Part shown: positions 39,142-48,861 of the stretch, in pieces
Numbering within the stretch: position 1 is the stretch's first letter
How the letters are laid out: each line of letters opens with the position of its first letter
Assembly (NCBI GenBank): GCA_943787185.1
Contig: CALSLL010000002.1
Location: 868,001 to 932,000, forward strand
Source: UBA10349 sp003485905
GTDB lineage: Bacteria; Pseudomonadota; Gammaproteobacteria; Arenicellales; Arenicellaceae
Direction: 5' to 3'
Length of the DNA stretch: 64,000 bases
The notes under the pieces: generated by a model
Database searches by the model: none
What the model saw: only the letters and a program-made list of their open reading frames with translations
What the model was told of the DNA's origin: nothing
Made by a program: the position numbers and the translations under genes

Positions 39142-39159
39142 TAACAATTAAATTACCCT
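39135..39159. terminator. Short hairpin at the 3' end of the symporter gene
   Basis: AGGGTAAT (39135-39142) and ATTACCCT (39152-39159) pair around a 9-nt AT loop and cover the TAA stop. It lies between convergent genes, with no T-tract on the plus strand. A weak bidirectional terminator is possible. Confidence 0.35.
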
Positions 39160-39190
39160 AGGCGAAAGCTAGAAGCCAATGGTCTGGATT

Positions 39191-40177
39191 CTATAGTATC
39201 ACTAAAGGTTTGCTGCTATCGGTTCGTATGCAGATAGTGCACGATGTGCGTCTATCGAAGTAGCTATTTCTTCCGGCCATTTGAGTCGTTTTAACCAGCT
39301 GAAATAGTTCGTCTGCTTCAACATATTCTCGTCGTAGATAGCTAAGCCATTGTTTAATCCTGTTTGCGACATGCTTAGATTCGTAGGCTTCTTCGGTTAC
39401 TCTGCTGAAGTCCGCCAGCAGGTCTAAAATATCAAGCCAGGCAAGTCGAGAAGCAGCTCCATTGGATTGAATCTGTCTAGCTAAGTCTGGGAAGGATAGG
39501 GCGCCACGTCCCAGCATGACGTCAGTGCACGTGCTTTCGGATACACAACGATGGTAATCGTTAACATTCCAAACTTCTCCATTGGCAATTATAGGAATTG
39601 GACTTATGTCATTTATTGCGGCGATGGCTCCCCAGTAGGCTGGGGGTTTATACCCATCCTCTTTAGTTCGCGCATGTATACATAATTCATTAGCATTTGC
39701 ATCAAATATTGCCTGACTTATTTCGCGCAATAGCCCGCGATCACTAAACCCTAATCTTATTTTTACGGTAACCGGTGTGTTTATTGGTACTGCACTGCGT
39801 ATTGAATTAACAATGTCGAAAACTCTGTCGGGCTCTTTCAGTATCACTGAGCCGCCGTCGTTCCGGTTAACGGTTTTCGCAGGGCAACCAAAGTTTATGT
39901 CAATTCCGGGTGCGCCTAAGTTTGCTGCCACCAAAGCACTGGATGCCATTAACTCCGCATTACCCCCTAGCAGTTGTACATACACCGGTGTGCCATTCGT
40001 TGTGCAGCCGTTGTTGTGTAATTCCGGGCAAAATCGATAGAAAACTTTTTTAGGCAGGGTGTGAGTAGTTACCCTGACAAATTCTGTAACACAGCGACTT
40101 ATACCTCCAATTCGGGTGAGTAAGTCACGCATGGTGTGATCAACCACTCCTTCCATGGGTGCTAATAGAATTCTCAT
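39191..40177 (-). CDS. dusC: tRNA-dihydrouridine(16) synthase DusC
   Basis: Flavin enzyme that reduces uridine 16 in the tRNA D-loop. 328 residues, TIM barrel with FMN. Motifs: LLAPMEGVVDHTMRDLL at the start, VYVQLLGGNAELMA, INFGCPAKTVNRNDGGS (the Cys is the catalytic acid), IHARTKEDGYKPPAYW, IANGEVWN and MLGRGAL. The MEGV start and the YKPPAYW segment favour DusC over DusA and DusB. It converges with the symporter gene. Confidence 0.92.
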   Translation of the reverse strand: MRILLAPMEGVVDHTMRDLLTRIGGISRCVTEFVRVTTHTLPKKVFYRFCPELHNNGCTTNGTPVYVQLLGGNAELMASSALVAANLGAPGIDINFGCPAKTVNRNDGGSVILKEPDRVFDIVNSIRSAVPINTPVTVKIRLGFSDRGLLREISQAIFDANANELCIHARTKEDGYKPPAYWGAIAAINDISPIPIIANGEVWNVNDYHRCVSESTCTDVMLGRGALSFPDLARQIQSNGAASRLAWLDILDLLADFSRVTEEAYESKHVANRIKQWLSYLRREYVEADELFQLVKTTQMAGRNSYFDRRTSCTICIRTDSSKPLVIL

Positions 40178-40283
40178 GACCGGATTCTTGTTAGATCAAT
40201 CTGACTTGACTGAGATAGTTTGGGGGGCTGCGTGGGTAAATATAGGGGTGACTGCCTAGAAACTATTTTTGTTCAGGTTAGAG

Positions 40284-40701
40284 CTATCGATCTGGACGGG
40301 GGCGGGGTATAGGGCTTTGTATTTCAAAAATCTTTGATGCTTCAAGAGCCACGAAATAGTGTGGTACCCATGAAGGGATTACCAATATCTCTCCCGGGAC
40401 TAGAATATAGTCTTGGCCCGCTACAGTAACTTGCAGCTTTCCTTTTTCGACGTACATGACCTGCTCTGCCGGATGGTTGTGCTCTGTTGTTTTTTGCCCC
40501 TTGATCGACTTCTATATGCCCAATATTAAAGTTGTCGGCCTGGGTGTTGCGAATGTAGAAACCGTCTCTAACGTTACGAGCAGGCTGGTCATTAATAACA
40601 TTGTGCTGCACCTGTGGGGATTGAACCGTTTGACCTTGCGCATGCGCGTAAGGTGAGCTGTATAGCAGGCTAAGTGCAATGAACGTTAAGGTGATTCGCA
40701 T
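40284..40701 (-). CDS. Exported cupin-domain protein (frame broken by one extra base)
   Basis: A secreted or periplasmic small beta-barrel protein with a signal peptide (LTFIALSLLYSSPYAHAQG). In the corrected frame the product reads GHIEVDQGAKTTEHNHPAEQVMYVEKGKLQVTVAGQ and later VIPSWVPHYFVALE, the two cupin motifs with their metal-binding His/Glu residues. The 6-T run at 40490-40495 (A-run on the coding strand) has one base too many. As printed the ORF goes out of frame there and ends at 40342, while the real end is TAG at 40286-40284. About 138 residues. Function unknown. Confidence 0.75.
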
Positions 40702-40766
40702 AGTGATTTGTCGTCTAAATTGTCTTGAATGATAAACTAGCAGGAATGGTTGTTAATGAATACTGT

Positions 40767-41018
40767 TTAGTCCGTGTCATATTTCTCCATTTCTTCATCT
40801 GTCGGAACTTCTTGAGATTCCCAGTCTTCAATAATCTTTCTGGCTCGCTCGTAACTGGTATCATCCGTCATTACTCGAACCAACCCCATGGTTTGAATTT
40901 CACCAATGCCACCTTGTAGATGCTCGCCAAATATCTTTGCGTCAATACCTGAGTGCTCAAGTAGATGCAAAACCAAATGCGCATCAATAGCGCTATTCGC
41001 TTGATAAGCAGTTTTCAA
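40767..41018 (-). CDS. DUF2007 family protein
   Basis: Small cytoplasmic protein of the 'putative signal transducing' DUF2007 family: ANSAIDAHLVLHLLEHSGIDAKIFGEHLQGG and VMTDDTSYERARKIIEDWE are characteristic. 83 residues; the acidic tail is typical. Its start overlaps the upstream exonuclease stop by 4 bp (ATGA), so the two are translated from one message. The molecular role is not known. Confidence 0.85.
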   Translation of the reverse strand: MKTAYQANSAIDAHLVLHLLEHSGIDAKIFGEHLQGGIGEIQTMGLVRVMTDDTSYERARKIIEDWESQEVPTDEEMEKYDTD

Positions 41019-41686
41019 TGTAAACCTTTTGCCCGAAGTGCTTGGTATGGTTTTGCACCTGTGATGATATTGGCCCGCGACAGTCCTTCTTCAATTCCGT
41101 ATTGTCGAAAAAAAGCTGGTGGCACTTCAGAGATCTTGACTAAATTGTCCGCTGTAAAGTCGAACTCGGGGGGTGCAAATGCGTTCACTCGTCCCTCTAA
41201 TAGCTGCAGCAGTTCAACTGTTGCTTCGCAATCTGCGATTGCCCGGTGAAAATTACGTTTTTTAAAGTTCATTTCCGCCGCTAAATTACCCAAAGAATAT
41301 GATCTTAAGTTTGGGAATAGTCTGCGGCTTAGAAGTAGGGTACATAACATTGTCATTTGATTAGTATGATTGAAATGCTGAAGTTCACTAGTAATAAACC
41401 CGCCATCAAATGAAGCATTATGCGCTACGGTTGGCGATTCCCCCACAAATTCAACTAGCCCTTCCAATACCGTTTTGATCGGCGGAGCTTTCGCAACCAT
41501 TTCGTTAGTAATACCAGTTAATGCTATTACTTCATAGGGAATGCGCGTATCTGGGTTGACTAATGATTGAAACGAATCGATAACAATGCCGTCTCGGGTT
41601 CTTAACGCACCAATTTCTGTAATGCGCGCTCCTTGTTGAAGTGAGAGGCCTGTCGTTTCGATGTCGATGACGACAAAATCGGTCAT
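41015..41686 (-). CDS. 3'-5' exonuclease, DnaQ/DEDDh family
   Basis: DEDDh exonuclease of the DNA polymerase III epsilon type. 223 residues. ExoI motif VIDIETTGLSLQQGARITEIGA with Asp7 and Glu9; ExoII VAHNASFDGGFITSEL; ExoIII HRAIADCEATVELLQLL with the His and final Asp. It is shorter than polymerase-bound DnaQ and has no other domain, so a repair or processing nuclease is more likely than the replicative proofreader. Operon with DUF2007. Confidence 0.88.
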   Translation of the reverse strand: MTDFVVIDIETTGLSLQQGARITEIGALRTRDGIVIDSFQSLVNPDTRIPYEVIALTGITNEMVAKAPPIKTVLEGLVEFVGESPTVAHNASFDGGFITSELQHFNHTNQMTMLCTLLLSRRLFPNLRSYSLGNLAAEMNFKKRNFHRAIADCEATVELLQLLEGRVNAFAPPEFDFTADNLVKISEVPPAFFRQYGIEEGLSRANIITGAKPYQALRAKGLH

Positions 41687-41798
41687 TTCGGTAGTTGGAT
41701 CACTGATTTATCCAATTTACTGAATTTCATAATCGTTATCCCGATTTTTATTCTAGGACGTTCTCGATCTATTGTTATATTTTATTCTATTGATCAAT

Positions 41799-42636
41799 CT
41801 ACTCGGTATGCTGCGTAACATCGCCTGTCGCAGCCCACTCGGTGCCGCGTCTGAAGGTCACGCGGAACGTCTGCCCGCGAACATTTTCGACGCCGTGGCC
41901 AAAAGCGGTCACGAATACGCGGCCATCGCCGTATTGTGTAGTCCATAACATTGGCTGGTCACGTCCAGGTCCGAGTACCGGCTGTCTGGGGCTATCGCTA
42001 TAGAGACTATGATCATCGTAAGCTGTTGCGAGCACATGGTATGAACCTTCCGGCTGCCATGAGAGATTGGCATAGAGTTCGTCGTTATCCTCGAGCAAAG
42101 GGGCCGAGTCCTCGGGTTATCGGATGATCAGGGTCCACTACGTCGATTGAGAAGCTGTGGGCCGGCGAGTGATGGCCATTGTTGGGTCGATAGCTTCCTC
42201 CACTCATTTCTTCGTAGGCTGGCCAATCACGAAAAGCTGATAGCGCAGCGTGATATAACACGAGCCCTTTACCAGAACGAACGAAGGCTTGGACAGCCTC
42301 TTGGGTCTCGGTACCCCAAGCTAATTGCTCATCACCGGTATTCGAATAGTTCAGTATCAAAACGTCATACGGATCCAGTGTAACGGAGCCAACACCGCGA
42401 AATTCTTCCATCACGCGAACATCGAACCTGTCTGTCTCTTCTAACGCGGCTCTAAGCTCGGGTGTGGTGTCCCGCCATGCGTGGGAAGACGAGTGCTGCC
42501 CAGTAATGATTAAAGCTTGTAGCTTTTGTTGCTCCGTATCATCTATATTCTGAGCCGACGCAACGCTTGAAGAGATTTGTAGGCTTATCATCAGGGTTAG
42601 GCTTAATAAACCGGTGCTATTTTTATTCAAAAACAT
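41799..42636 (-). CDS. Exported ThuA-like domain protein (frame broken by one extra base)
   Basis: ThuA-like (type I glutamine amidotransferase-fold) protein, often involved in handling sugars; the enzymatic role is poorly defined. A signal peptide is followed by ALIITGQHSSSHAWRDTTPELRAAL, VLILNYSNTGDEQ, GKGLVLYHAALSAF, SFSIDVVDPDHPITRGL, then after the break NDELYANLSW, YHVLATAYDD, PMLWTTQYGDGRVFVTAFGHG. The frame shift falls at 42097-42103 (AAAGGGG): removing one base there joins ITRGLGP to LLEDNDELYANL. About 278 residues in all. It is downstream of the arylsulfotransferase gene on the same strand. Confidence 0.78.
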
Positions 42637-42697
42637 ATTTGGTTCTCTAAAGATTTCGCATTCTTTTGGTGGTTATATACCTATCTGGACCAAACAA

Positions 42698-44290
42698 TTA
42701 CTCAGACTGTTCGGGACGTTTGGGCCGGGCCAGTTCAGTAGTGTGTAGTTCGGTGATTTTTCCGAGTGGAGTTAAATCTTTACCCGCAAGGCCGGGGTAA
42801 TCAGGCGCGTAGCGCGCAATTCGGAATGCTGAATTAAAATGATCAGCCACCGCGTCTGTCATGATCGTATAAATACCGTAGTCATCACCAGTCCGGTTTC
42901 CAACTGGATTGATGTACTCCCATACGACTTCTTTATCAGGTGTTACTTCGAAAAAGTGACCGTGTGCACCTGAGTTAATAACGGTGTTTCCGTTTGGCAT
43001 ACGCTGCGCTCCGGAAATATAGCCACTAAAAAAGGAGTTTGGCAATGCGCCAGAATAATTCCAAACAATTTGTGTCGAAATGTTATGTCCAACGTTTGGG
43101 CCCCGCTTAGGGGGGGCATTGTACCCACCATCCATTTGCGATACGTATTCGCCTTCTTGCATAGTACCTTTATATGGGTTGACCTCCAGTACCGATGAAA
43201 AAGTGTTTCCTAGCCGACGGTTACCATTATCGAATATCAATAGATTTCCTGCTCCGGGCAGCTCTCCTTTCATTGGGGTCACTTCTTTCTCACGTATCCA
43301 TTGAACATCATGAGTGAAAAAGAGCTGCTGATGGCCGTTAATACTAGATTGACCCTCGTTAGTTATTGATGGGCAATCACCTGCGTCGTGAGCGCATGGG
43401 TTTCCCCAGCGATATATAAAGTCGCCATCATCGCCAGCGGCTAGTGCAATACTTTTTTCAGGATCGCCCGCGATAAATGTAGCTCCATGATCGATAATCA
43501 TAACCTCGCTATTTGCAGAATTACTGATTACGATCTGGTCGAGCATTTCATTATGATCAAACGCATTAACGTGTATCCAGTCGCCGCTAACCCCATCAGC
43601 AAAGTTAGGATCCATTTTTCCTGGATTGTCAGCAATCACACCGTAGGTAGGCAAATCAGGATTAATATCCTGAACGATATGGTCAGAAACATTCCATTCC
43701 CAGATGACATTGCCGTCCATATCCACCTCTACAAGCCCATCAGGTCTGGACGTGTAGTCATCATATAGATCCGGGTCTACACCTAAAGCGATAGCGTTTT
43801 CATGAGTAATGGCTCTAGTCGAGACATACATTAATGTTTTTTGCTCTAACTTTGGGTTCCAAATCATGCGGAAATCGTGATGCGGTGTGTAGCCCTCGCG
43901 CTCCTCATCGTGCTGCCAAATTACTTCTCCTTCCCAATTTATTAATTGGTAAATCGCTCCGCTTTGGTTTCCTTTTCCTGCCTTATCAACAGTTCCTCTT
44001 AAAAGGTTTCCGTCTTCTAGTAAACGGGCATGCTTCTCTATAGCCTCGGAGTCAGGCACACTGAAACCTTCAGGGTATGGCCACATATGTACCACACGAC
44101 CTTCCATATCTATAAGGTAGGTATTTTTGCCTCGAAATGGACTAAATAGTGTATAGCCGTTAAAGGCTTTCGCGGGATCATATTGAATTAGTTCGGTGGG
44201 CCCTTGAAAAACTTCATAGGCACTGGAATTGAGAGTAATCCCGGTTAAGCCAATGAACAGTGATGTAAATAGTTTTTTTTTGATCTTCAC
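42698..44290 (-). CDS. Arylsulfotransferase (ASST-like) family protein, exported
   Basis: Beta-propeller arylsulfotransferase-type protein. Characterised ASSTs move sulfate between phenols in the periplasm without PAPS. 530 residues with an N-terminal signal peptide (FTSLFIGLTGITLNSSAYE). The family signatures are TPHHDFRMIWNP, WIHVNAFDHNEMLDQIVISNSANSEV and GHQQLFFTHDVQW, and later GHNISTQIVWNYSG and GAHGHFFEVTPDKEVVWEYINP. The His residues in HHDF and in HVNAFDHN correspond to the catalytic and active-site histidines of the family. It lies 60 bp upstream of the ThuA-like gene. Some family members are not sulfotransferases, so the activity is not certain. Confidence 0.8.
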   Translation of the reverse strand: MKIKKKLFTSLFIGLTGITLNSSAYEVFQGPTELIQYDPAKAFNGYTLFSPFRGKNTYLIDMEGRVVHMWPYPEGFSVPDSEAIEKHARLLEDGNLLRGTVDKAGKGNQSGAIYQLINWEGEVIWQHDEEREGYTPHHDFRMIWNPKLEQKTLMYVSTRAITHENAIALGVDPDLYDDYTSRPDGLVEVDMDGNVIWEWNVSDHIVQDINPDLPTYGVIADNPGKMDPNFADGVSGDWIHVNAFDHNEMLDQIVISNSANSEVMIIDHGATFIAGDPEKSIALAAGDDGDFIYRWGNPCAHDAGDCPSITNEGQSSINGHQQLFFTHDVQWIREKEVTPMKGELPGAGNLLIFDNGNRRLGNTFSSVLEVNPYKGTMQEGEYVSQMDGGYNAPPKRGPNVGHNISTQIVWNYSGALPNSFFSGYISGAQRMPNGNTVINSGAHGHFFEVTPDKEVVWEYINPVGNRTGDDYGIYTIMTDAVADHFNSAFRIARYAPDYPGLAGKDLTPLGKITELHTTELARPKRPEQSE

Positions 44291-44374
44291 GAAATTTCTC
44301 CGGTGTATTTAACTATAAATAGTGAGTTGGTGCGCGCACTATCGAACTATGATTCTGGCCTGGAATGGCCCTGT

Positions 44375-45397
44375 TTAAAAAACAGTGCAATCCAATTCTA
44401 CAAACTCAGCTCCCAGAGCGACATAAAGTCGCTCGCTGTATGCTTGTTCGGTAAAGGTAGTTGGGTCGTCTATTTCTATACGGTATGCCAGTTCGGTTTG
44501 ATCTTCGCTTAATACAAAGTATTCGGTTACGTGCACATTTTCACTTTGCCTGGCACCTGCTGAATTAAAGTATGGATAATTAATTTTACTGGTCTCAACT
44601 ATAAATGTGTTTCCTTCCCACCGACCGACGGAATATCCAAGGGGACTCGCAACTTGTGTTTCTGCAGCTGCAGCACTCTCACTTACATGTATGGTCCTAA
44701 CGGTTCCAAAATACTCAGTTATCAAGTTCACCGTATCACCTTGATCTGATAGTACAAATGATAGTGGTTGATACATCGGCCCCGGCATGCCGGGTGCCTC
44801 GCAACGTGCTACAGGGGCTGTAACAGGATCCCAGACACTCATTTCCGCTCGCGTTTCATCTGTGTACGGAAAATGCCGTTTTGTGCCTACGGTCCTACCA
44901 GCGATGCTCCAAACTCGGAAGATTCCTTTATTTTCAGTGGCAGCATCAACTAATTGATTTAAGTCGACATCAGAATGAGCGGCACCACCAACATGGTCTT
45001 GCGACCATCGTGGTTTAATCGTTGCTGAAAGCACGGCCTCTTTACCATTTTCAAATAATGCGTTGCTGCCGAGAATGTAGCGGGAACGGCGTTCTGATAT
45101 ATTGCCAGCGATGGTAATTCGTTCGCCTACTACGAAATGCTCACGTTCCACTCCCATGCGACCAAACAGATTTGGACTCCCATAGGTTTCAACTCGCCAA
45201 GCTTCCTCAGTGCCGTCAGGGTTTATAACTTTTATATCTAGCCCAGCGTGTGGATTCTTCCAGTGAACCTTCATAAGCTCACCTTCGATTTCAGAAACTT
45301 CTTTGGAAAACTCAGAGCGGGAATGATGCGCGTTAGCCACCGTTGCAATAAAAAATAAAGATGCGACAGTAGTCAATATCAATTGCTTGGTTAACAT
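44375..45397 (-). CDS. DUF6152-type exported protein, copy 1
   Basis: One of five related exported proteins in this window, function unknown. 340 residues. The signal peptide ends ATVANA and the mature chain should begin HHSRSEF (His24-His25). NPH at 48-50 follows 26 residues later. The N-terminal 110 residues (IEGELMKVHWKNPHAGLDIKV, then GERITIAGN) form the DUF6152-like domain. The rest has Cys in RCEAPGMP, a YSVGRWEGNTFIVETS motif and a last Cys in ELDCTVF, both kept in the other copies. AGGAG ribosome site 5 nt before the ATG. It lies behind the divergent metallopeptidase gene and upstream of the arylsulfotransferase gene, same strand. Confidence 0.8.
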   Translation of the reverse strand: MLTKQLILTTVASLFFIATVANAHHSRSEFSKEVSEIEGELMKVHWKNPHAGLDIKVINPDGTEEAWRVETYGSPNLFGRMGVEREHFVVGERITIAGNISERRSRYILGSNALFENGKEAVLSATIKPRWSQDHVGGAAHSDVDLNQLVDAATENKGIFRVWSIAGRTVGTKRHFPYTDETRAEMSVWDPVTAPVARCEAPGMPGPMYQPLSFVLSDQGDTVNLITEYFGTVRTIHVSESAAAAETQVASPLGYSVGRWEGNTFIVETSKINYPYFNSAGARQSENVHVTEYFVLSEDQTELAYRIEIDDPTTFTEQAYSERLYVALGAEFVELDCTVF

Positions 45398-45661
45398 TTC
45401 TGCTCCTAGTGGCTAAACATTGTTGATCTTAATCCAACTATATACATAGACAAGTTAAAAACAAAACCTACTATTGTGGCTGTTTTTGATAAAAATGTGA
45501 TCTATATGATTATGTTACTCGCGATACAATATGCCTACTGGTTACAATATTATTGGTAGGAAGGGATACCACTTTGTACGGACTACTATAGATCGATCGG
45601 TATATATCATGATTTTAAAATACGTGGCAAAGAGAACTAGACTAAATAGGTTGTCAGAATT

Positions 45662-46981
45662 ATGACTTTATCCGTTAACAATTACCGCATTGTTTACTAC
45701 ATAATTTCACTTTGCTGTTCATTGGTTACATTACCGGTTTCGGCACAAGCTTGGACTACCTATCAGTCAATTCCATATAACATCCAGTTTGATGTGCCAC
45801 CCCATTGGGATGTGGGACTCGATGGGGAAAGCTTAATTGCTAGTGGTGCTGGTGCAGTTTTTGTTATCTCGGTTATTGAAGATATTGCAATCAGCGCAGA
45901 GGATCTTTTTTATATACAAGGTGAGACTCTGGATGTTGAGTTTGATGGAGAGTATGACGAAATCGAATTGGAGGGAGGGATCTATGGGTTAATTGGCGTA
46001 GGTGAGGCAATTATTGATGGTGAAGACGTAGATATTATCTTGCTAGCCGCGAAGTCGGCTGAGATCGGTTATTTAGCCTATATTGTTTCAGAGCCTAATG
46101 CGTCAGACCACGATTGGGATGTGATGATAGATATTGTTACTAGTTTGGCTCCTCTGACGGATACTAGTTACGGCGACGCGGATATATCAGAGGACAAGTT
46201 AAATCCTAATTTGACTCAAGCTGTTAAATCTTATGAGAATCAACGCTTTGGCGACAAGGGTGGTGACACCATCGCTTCATTCATTATTGGTAATACTATG
46301 TTTACGCTCTATCATGAATTAGGCCATGCCTTGATTGACCAGCTAGGTATTCCAGTGCTTGGCAGAGAGGAAGATGCTGCGGACGGATTAGCAACGATTC
46401 TAATGATTTCGGAGGAGGGTGATGAGACAGCCGATTCATTAATTCTTGAGGCAGCAGAAGGTTATGGCTTGGCCGACGATACTAATAAGAACTTCGACGA
46501 TATGGCATATTGGGGTGAGCATAGTCTGGATTTGCAACGTTATGGTGCGATTCATTGCTTGATATATGGAAGTGACCCTGAAGGCTTTGTCGATTTGGCG
46601 GCCGTTTTGGAGATGCCTGAGAGTGAGCGTGCCAGGTGTCCCGAAACCTATCACCAAACATCAAATTCATGGAAAAAAGTACTTGCAGAACATATGAGAA
46701 ATGAACGGCAGGGTGGGGGTAGTTTTATAGTTGAATTTGAACAGCCCTACGATAATATTTCCGAAAGCGTGGTTGATTTACTGCGGGATTCTAATGTTGT
46801 TAGTTCCGCTACCGCGGCGCTGGAATATATGTTGGTTTTGCCTAGCGATATCCCGGTTACATTTAAAAGTTGTGACATCGTAAATGCGTTCTACGATCCT
46901 AATACTGGTGGGGTTACTATGTGTTACGAATTGATCAACTTTTTTACTGAGCTAATTATTGACGATTTGGGATTGAATTAG
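45662..46981 (+). CDS. DUF4344-type zinc metallopeptidase-like protein, exported
   Basis: 439 residues with signal peptide (IISLCCSLVTLPVSAQA). The first part (about 30-170) is a beta-rich domain of unknown role. From about 180 comes a DUF4344-like domain with the zinc signature HELGH at 218-222 and, next to it, GREEDAADGLAT (236-247), whose acidic residue is the likely third ligand. Conserved Cys residues near the C-terminus (SCDIV, MCYELI) may form a disulfide. Likely a periplasmic peptidase, but no substrate is known. Divergent from DUF6152 copy 1, across 264 bp in which I see no clear promoter. Confidence 0.8.
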   Translation: MTLSVNNYRIVYYIISLCCSLVTLPVSAQAWTTYQSIPYNIQFDVPPHWDVGLDGESLIASGAGAVFVISVIEDIAISAEDLFYIQGETLDVEFDGEYDEIELEGGIYGLIGVGEAIIDGEDVDIILLAAKSAEIGYLAYIVSEPNASDHDWDVMIDIVTSLAPLTDTSYGDADISEDKLNPNLTQAVKSYENQRFGDKGGDTIASFIIGNTMFTLYHELGHALIDQLGIPVLGREEDAADGLATILMISEEGDETADSLILEAAEGYGLADDTNKNFDDMAYWGEHSLDLQRYGAIHCLIYGSDPEGFVDLAAVLEMPESERARCPETYHQTSNSWKKVLAEHMRNERQGGGSFIVEFEQPYDNISESVVDLLRDSNVVSSATAALEYMLVLPSDIPVTFKSCDIVNAFYDPNTGGVTMCYELINFFTELIIDDLGLN

Positions 46982-47058
46982 CGTTATCTTTTGATGATTT
47001 CGAGTGCCTGTATTGCTTGTATGGCATGACGTTGCGTCTCTCTATCCTTCAGATACAT

Positions 47059-47421
47059 TTAATTCATGCCGGCATCAGACCATACTGCAAATTCATTACC
47101 ACTTGGTTCTATAAAGTGAAATCGTCTACCACCCGGAAAAGAAAATATGGGTTTGTTAATTTGGCCTCCAGCATTCTTAATCGTACTGAGGGTGGTTTCC
47201 AGGTCGTTGGAGAAAAATACTAATAATGCGGTGCCCTTATCGGATGATGACTTTTGATCTGATTTAAAGAAACCTCCATCCAGCCCCTGGTTAGTAAAAG
47301 CAGTGTAATCAGGGCCAAAATCCTGAAATGTCCAGCCGAATGCGGTTTCAAAGAACGCTTTGGTTGCTGGCAAGTTAGAAGCGGGCAATTCAACGTAATT
47401 AATCTTTTCATGCTTATTCAT
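47059..47421 (-). CDS. VOC family (glyoxalase-like) protein
   Basis: 120 residues of one vicinal-oxygen-chelate unit: NYVELPASNLPATKAFFETAFGW at the start, GTALLVFFSNDLETTLSTIKNAGG, and RRFHFIEPSGNEFAVWSD at the end. Members are small metal enzymes or antibiotic/aldehyde-handling proteins; no function can be given. Probably last gene of the minus-strand unit SDR, DUF6152 copy 2, cupin, VOC. Confidence 0.85.
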   Translation of the reverse strand: MNKHEKINYVELPASNLPATKAFFETAFGWTFQDFGPDYTAFTNQGLDGGFFKSDQKSSSDKGTALLVFFSNDLETTLSTIKNAGGQINKPIFSFPGGRRFHFIEPSGNEFAVWSDAGMN

Positions 47422-47498
47422 AGCACTTTACCCAAATTAGTAATTAGATTGCGTAGAGCGATAAGTGAGCATATGTCATCGCGATCTATCTCAACGTT

Positions 47499-47810
47499 TC
47501 AAACATCAAACCAAAATTCAATTTCTGATGTTTCGATCTCAAAACGCGCTGCATGTTCTTGTTGAGGTTCTAGATAGTACCAATCCCCAGCACTGTATCG
47601 CGATTCCCTGCCGGCTGAGACCAATATAAGCCCACCCGCAGTTATTACGCCACAATTCTCGGTTGGGTGACTGTGCGGTTCAATTTCTGTTCCTGCAGGG
47701 TAGGAGGCAAATAGGACCTTACAGCCATTAGCCGCGAGTTGATGTGCATCGAAAGGCCCCTCAAACGGAGGTAGTGCTTGAATGAGTTTGGGGAATAGGT
47801 TTTTGTTCAT
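47499..47810 (-). CDS. Cupin-domain protein
   Basis: 103 residues, single cupin barrel without signal peptide: LFASYPAGTEIEPHSHPTENCGVITAGGLIL (motif 1 with His-His/Glu pattern) and GDWYYLEPQQEHAARFE (motif 2). The ATG at 47810 overlaps the stop of DUF6152 copy 2 by one base (TAATG), so translation is coupled; the frame is open up to 47828 but that lies inside the previous gene. Role unknown. Confidence 0.85.
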   Translation of the reverse strand: MNKNLFPKLIQALPPFEGPFDAHQLAANGCKVLFASYPAGTEIEPHSHPTENCGVITAGGLILVSAGRESRYSAGDWYYLEPQQEHAARFEIETSEIEFWFDV

Positions 47811-48811
47811 TAATTCGCAAGCGTGCAATTATATGGCTTAATCTCCACACCAGGCACCCATTTATATCCTGCGCGACCGAGAAACGCTTGATCGTTATAG
47901 GTCGTTGGGTCGCTAGAGGTCGCCTCCCACGTCATTTCTAGATTATCCTCACTAAAAGTAATCCGCTCAAGCATGGTGAAACCCTCGCTTTTTGGCGTAC
48001 CAAATTCGTCAACGTATGGCCAATTTATGTTTGAGGTTTCTATAATTAATGTGCGCCCCTCCCATTTTCCGATTGAAGTTCCCATCAAAGAGCTCGATTG
48101 TGATTTTGGATTGAAATTGCTATCCATGTGGACAGTACGGCGACCGTCCCACTGTTCAATTTGAATTAGTATCTGCCCTTCCGCCTCTTCAAATGATATT
48201 GGGAAAGGGGTGTCCATAACTACCGGCATACCGGGCGCTATACATTGGAGTGCGGGATCGTCGACTACTGGATTCCATGCTTCTCTAGCCGCCAAAGCAG
48301 CTGCAGTAAAGTTACGTACTGGGTCTTGATCATTAGGCCCGTGATCACGAGTCCAGACGCGGTATATCCCCTGTGTCTCACCACCAATTATTTCAGTTTT
48401 AGGTTCGTCGACAGGAGCTACCCGATCTAAAAGTCCTAGGCGACCAGCGAACCCTGGGTCAAGCAAAACTTCCGTACCATTCGCATAAGTCATGTTTGTC
48501 GCCAACATTTCGTTGCGTCCAAGGCGAGAAAATGCACCTGAAAAAGTTACTCGATCGCCAATACTAATAGTCCCATCGAGCGCAAGCCTCTGTAGCCTAT
48601 TTACCGGGGCAGTTTCTATTTTCCAAATTTCGCCGCTATCACTGCGAATATTAAAACTTGTATGTGGGTTAACCCAAAACGTATCTATTATCTCGCCTTC
48701 AATGTCACCGACGTTATCATTATCGAAAAACGCGCTAAACGAATGGTGCGCCGCTGCTACGCCAGAAATAAACACCGCCATAATAAAAAAGCCTACCCGA
48801 ATTAGTCTCAT
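47810..48811 (-). CDS. DUF6152-type exported protein, copy 2
   Basis: 333 residues. The signal peptide ends VAAA, then HHSFSAFF, giving predicted mature His-His (22-23); NPH at 48-50 comes 28 residues later. Other shared features: IEGEIIDTFWVNPH, GDRVTFSG, the central Cys in QCIAPGMP, DGRRTVHMDSN, TSIGKWEGRTLIIETSNINWPY and the terminal Cys in PYNCTLAN. Of the five it is nearest to copy 1. GAGGT ribosome site 8 nt before the ATG. Located between the SDR (50 bp upstream) and cupin (overlapping) genes in one minus-strand operon, a hint that the family works with small-molecule metabolism. Confidence 0.82.
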   Translation of the reverse strand: MRLIRVGFFIMAVFISGVAAAHHSFSAFFDNDNVGDIEGEIIDTFWVNPHTSFNIRSDSGEIWKIETAPVNRLQRLALDGTISIGDRVTFSGAFSRLGRNEMLATNMTYANGTEVLLDPGFAGRLGLLDRVAPVDEPKTEIIGGETQGIYRVWTRDHGPNDQDPVRNFTAAALAAREAWNPVVDDPALQCIAPGMPVVMDTPFPISFEEAEGQILIQIEQWDGRRTVHMDSNFNPKSQSSSLMGTSIGKWEGRTLIIETSNINWPYVDEFGTPKSEGFTMLERITFSEDNLEMTWEATSSDPTTYNDQAFLGRAGYKWVPGVEIKPYNCTLAN

Positions 48812-48861
48812 CGTTCGCTAACCTCTTTATCTATGCTTCATAATTAATTTGGTAAAAAGAG

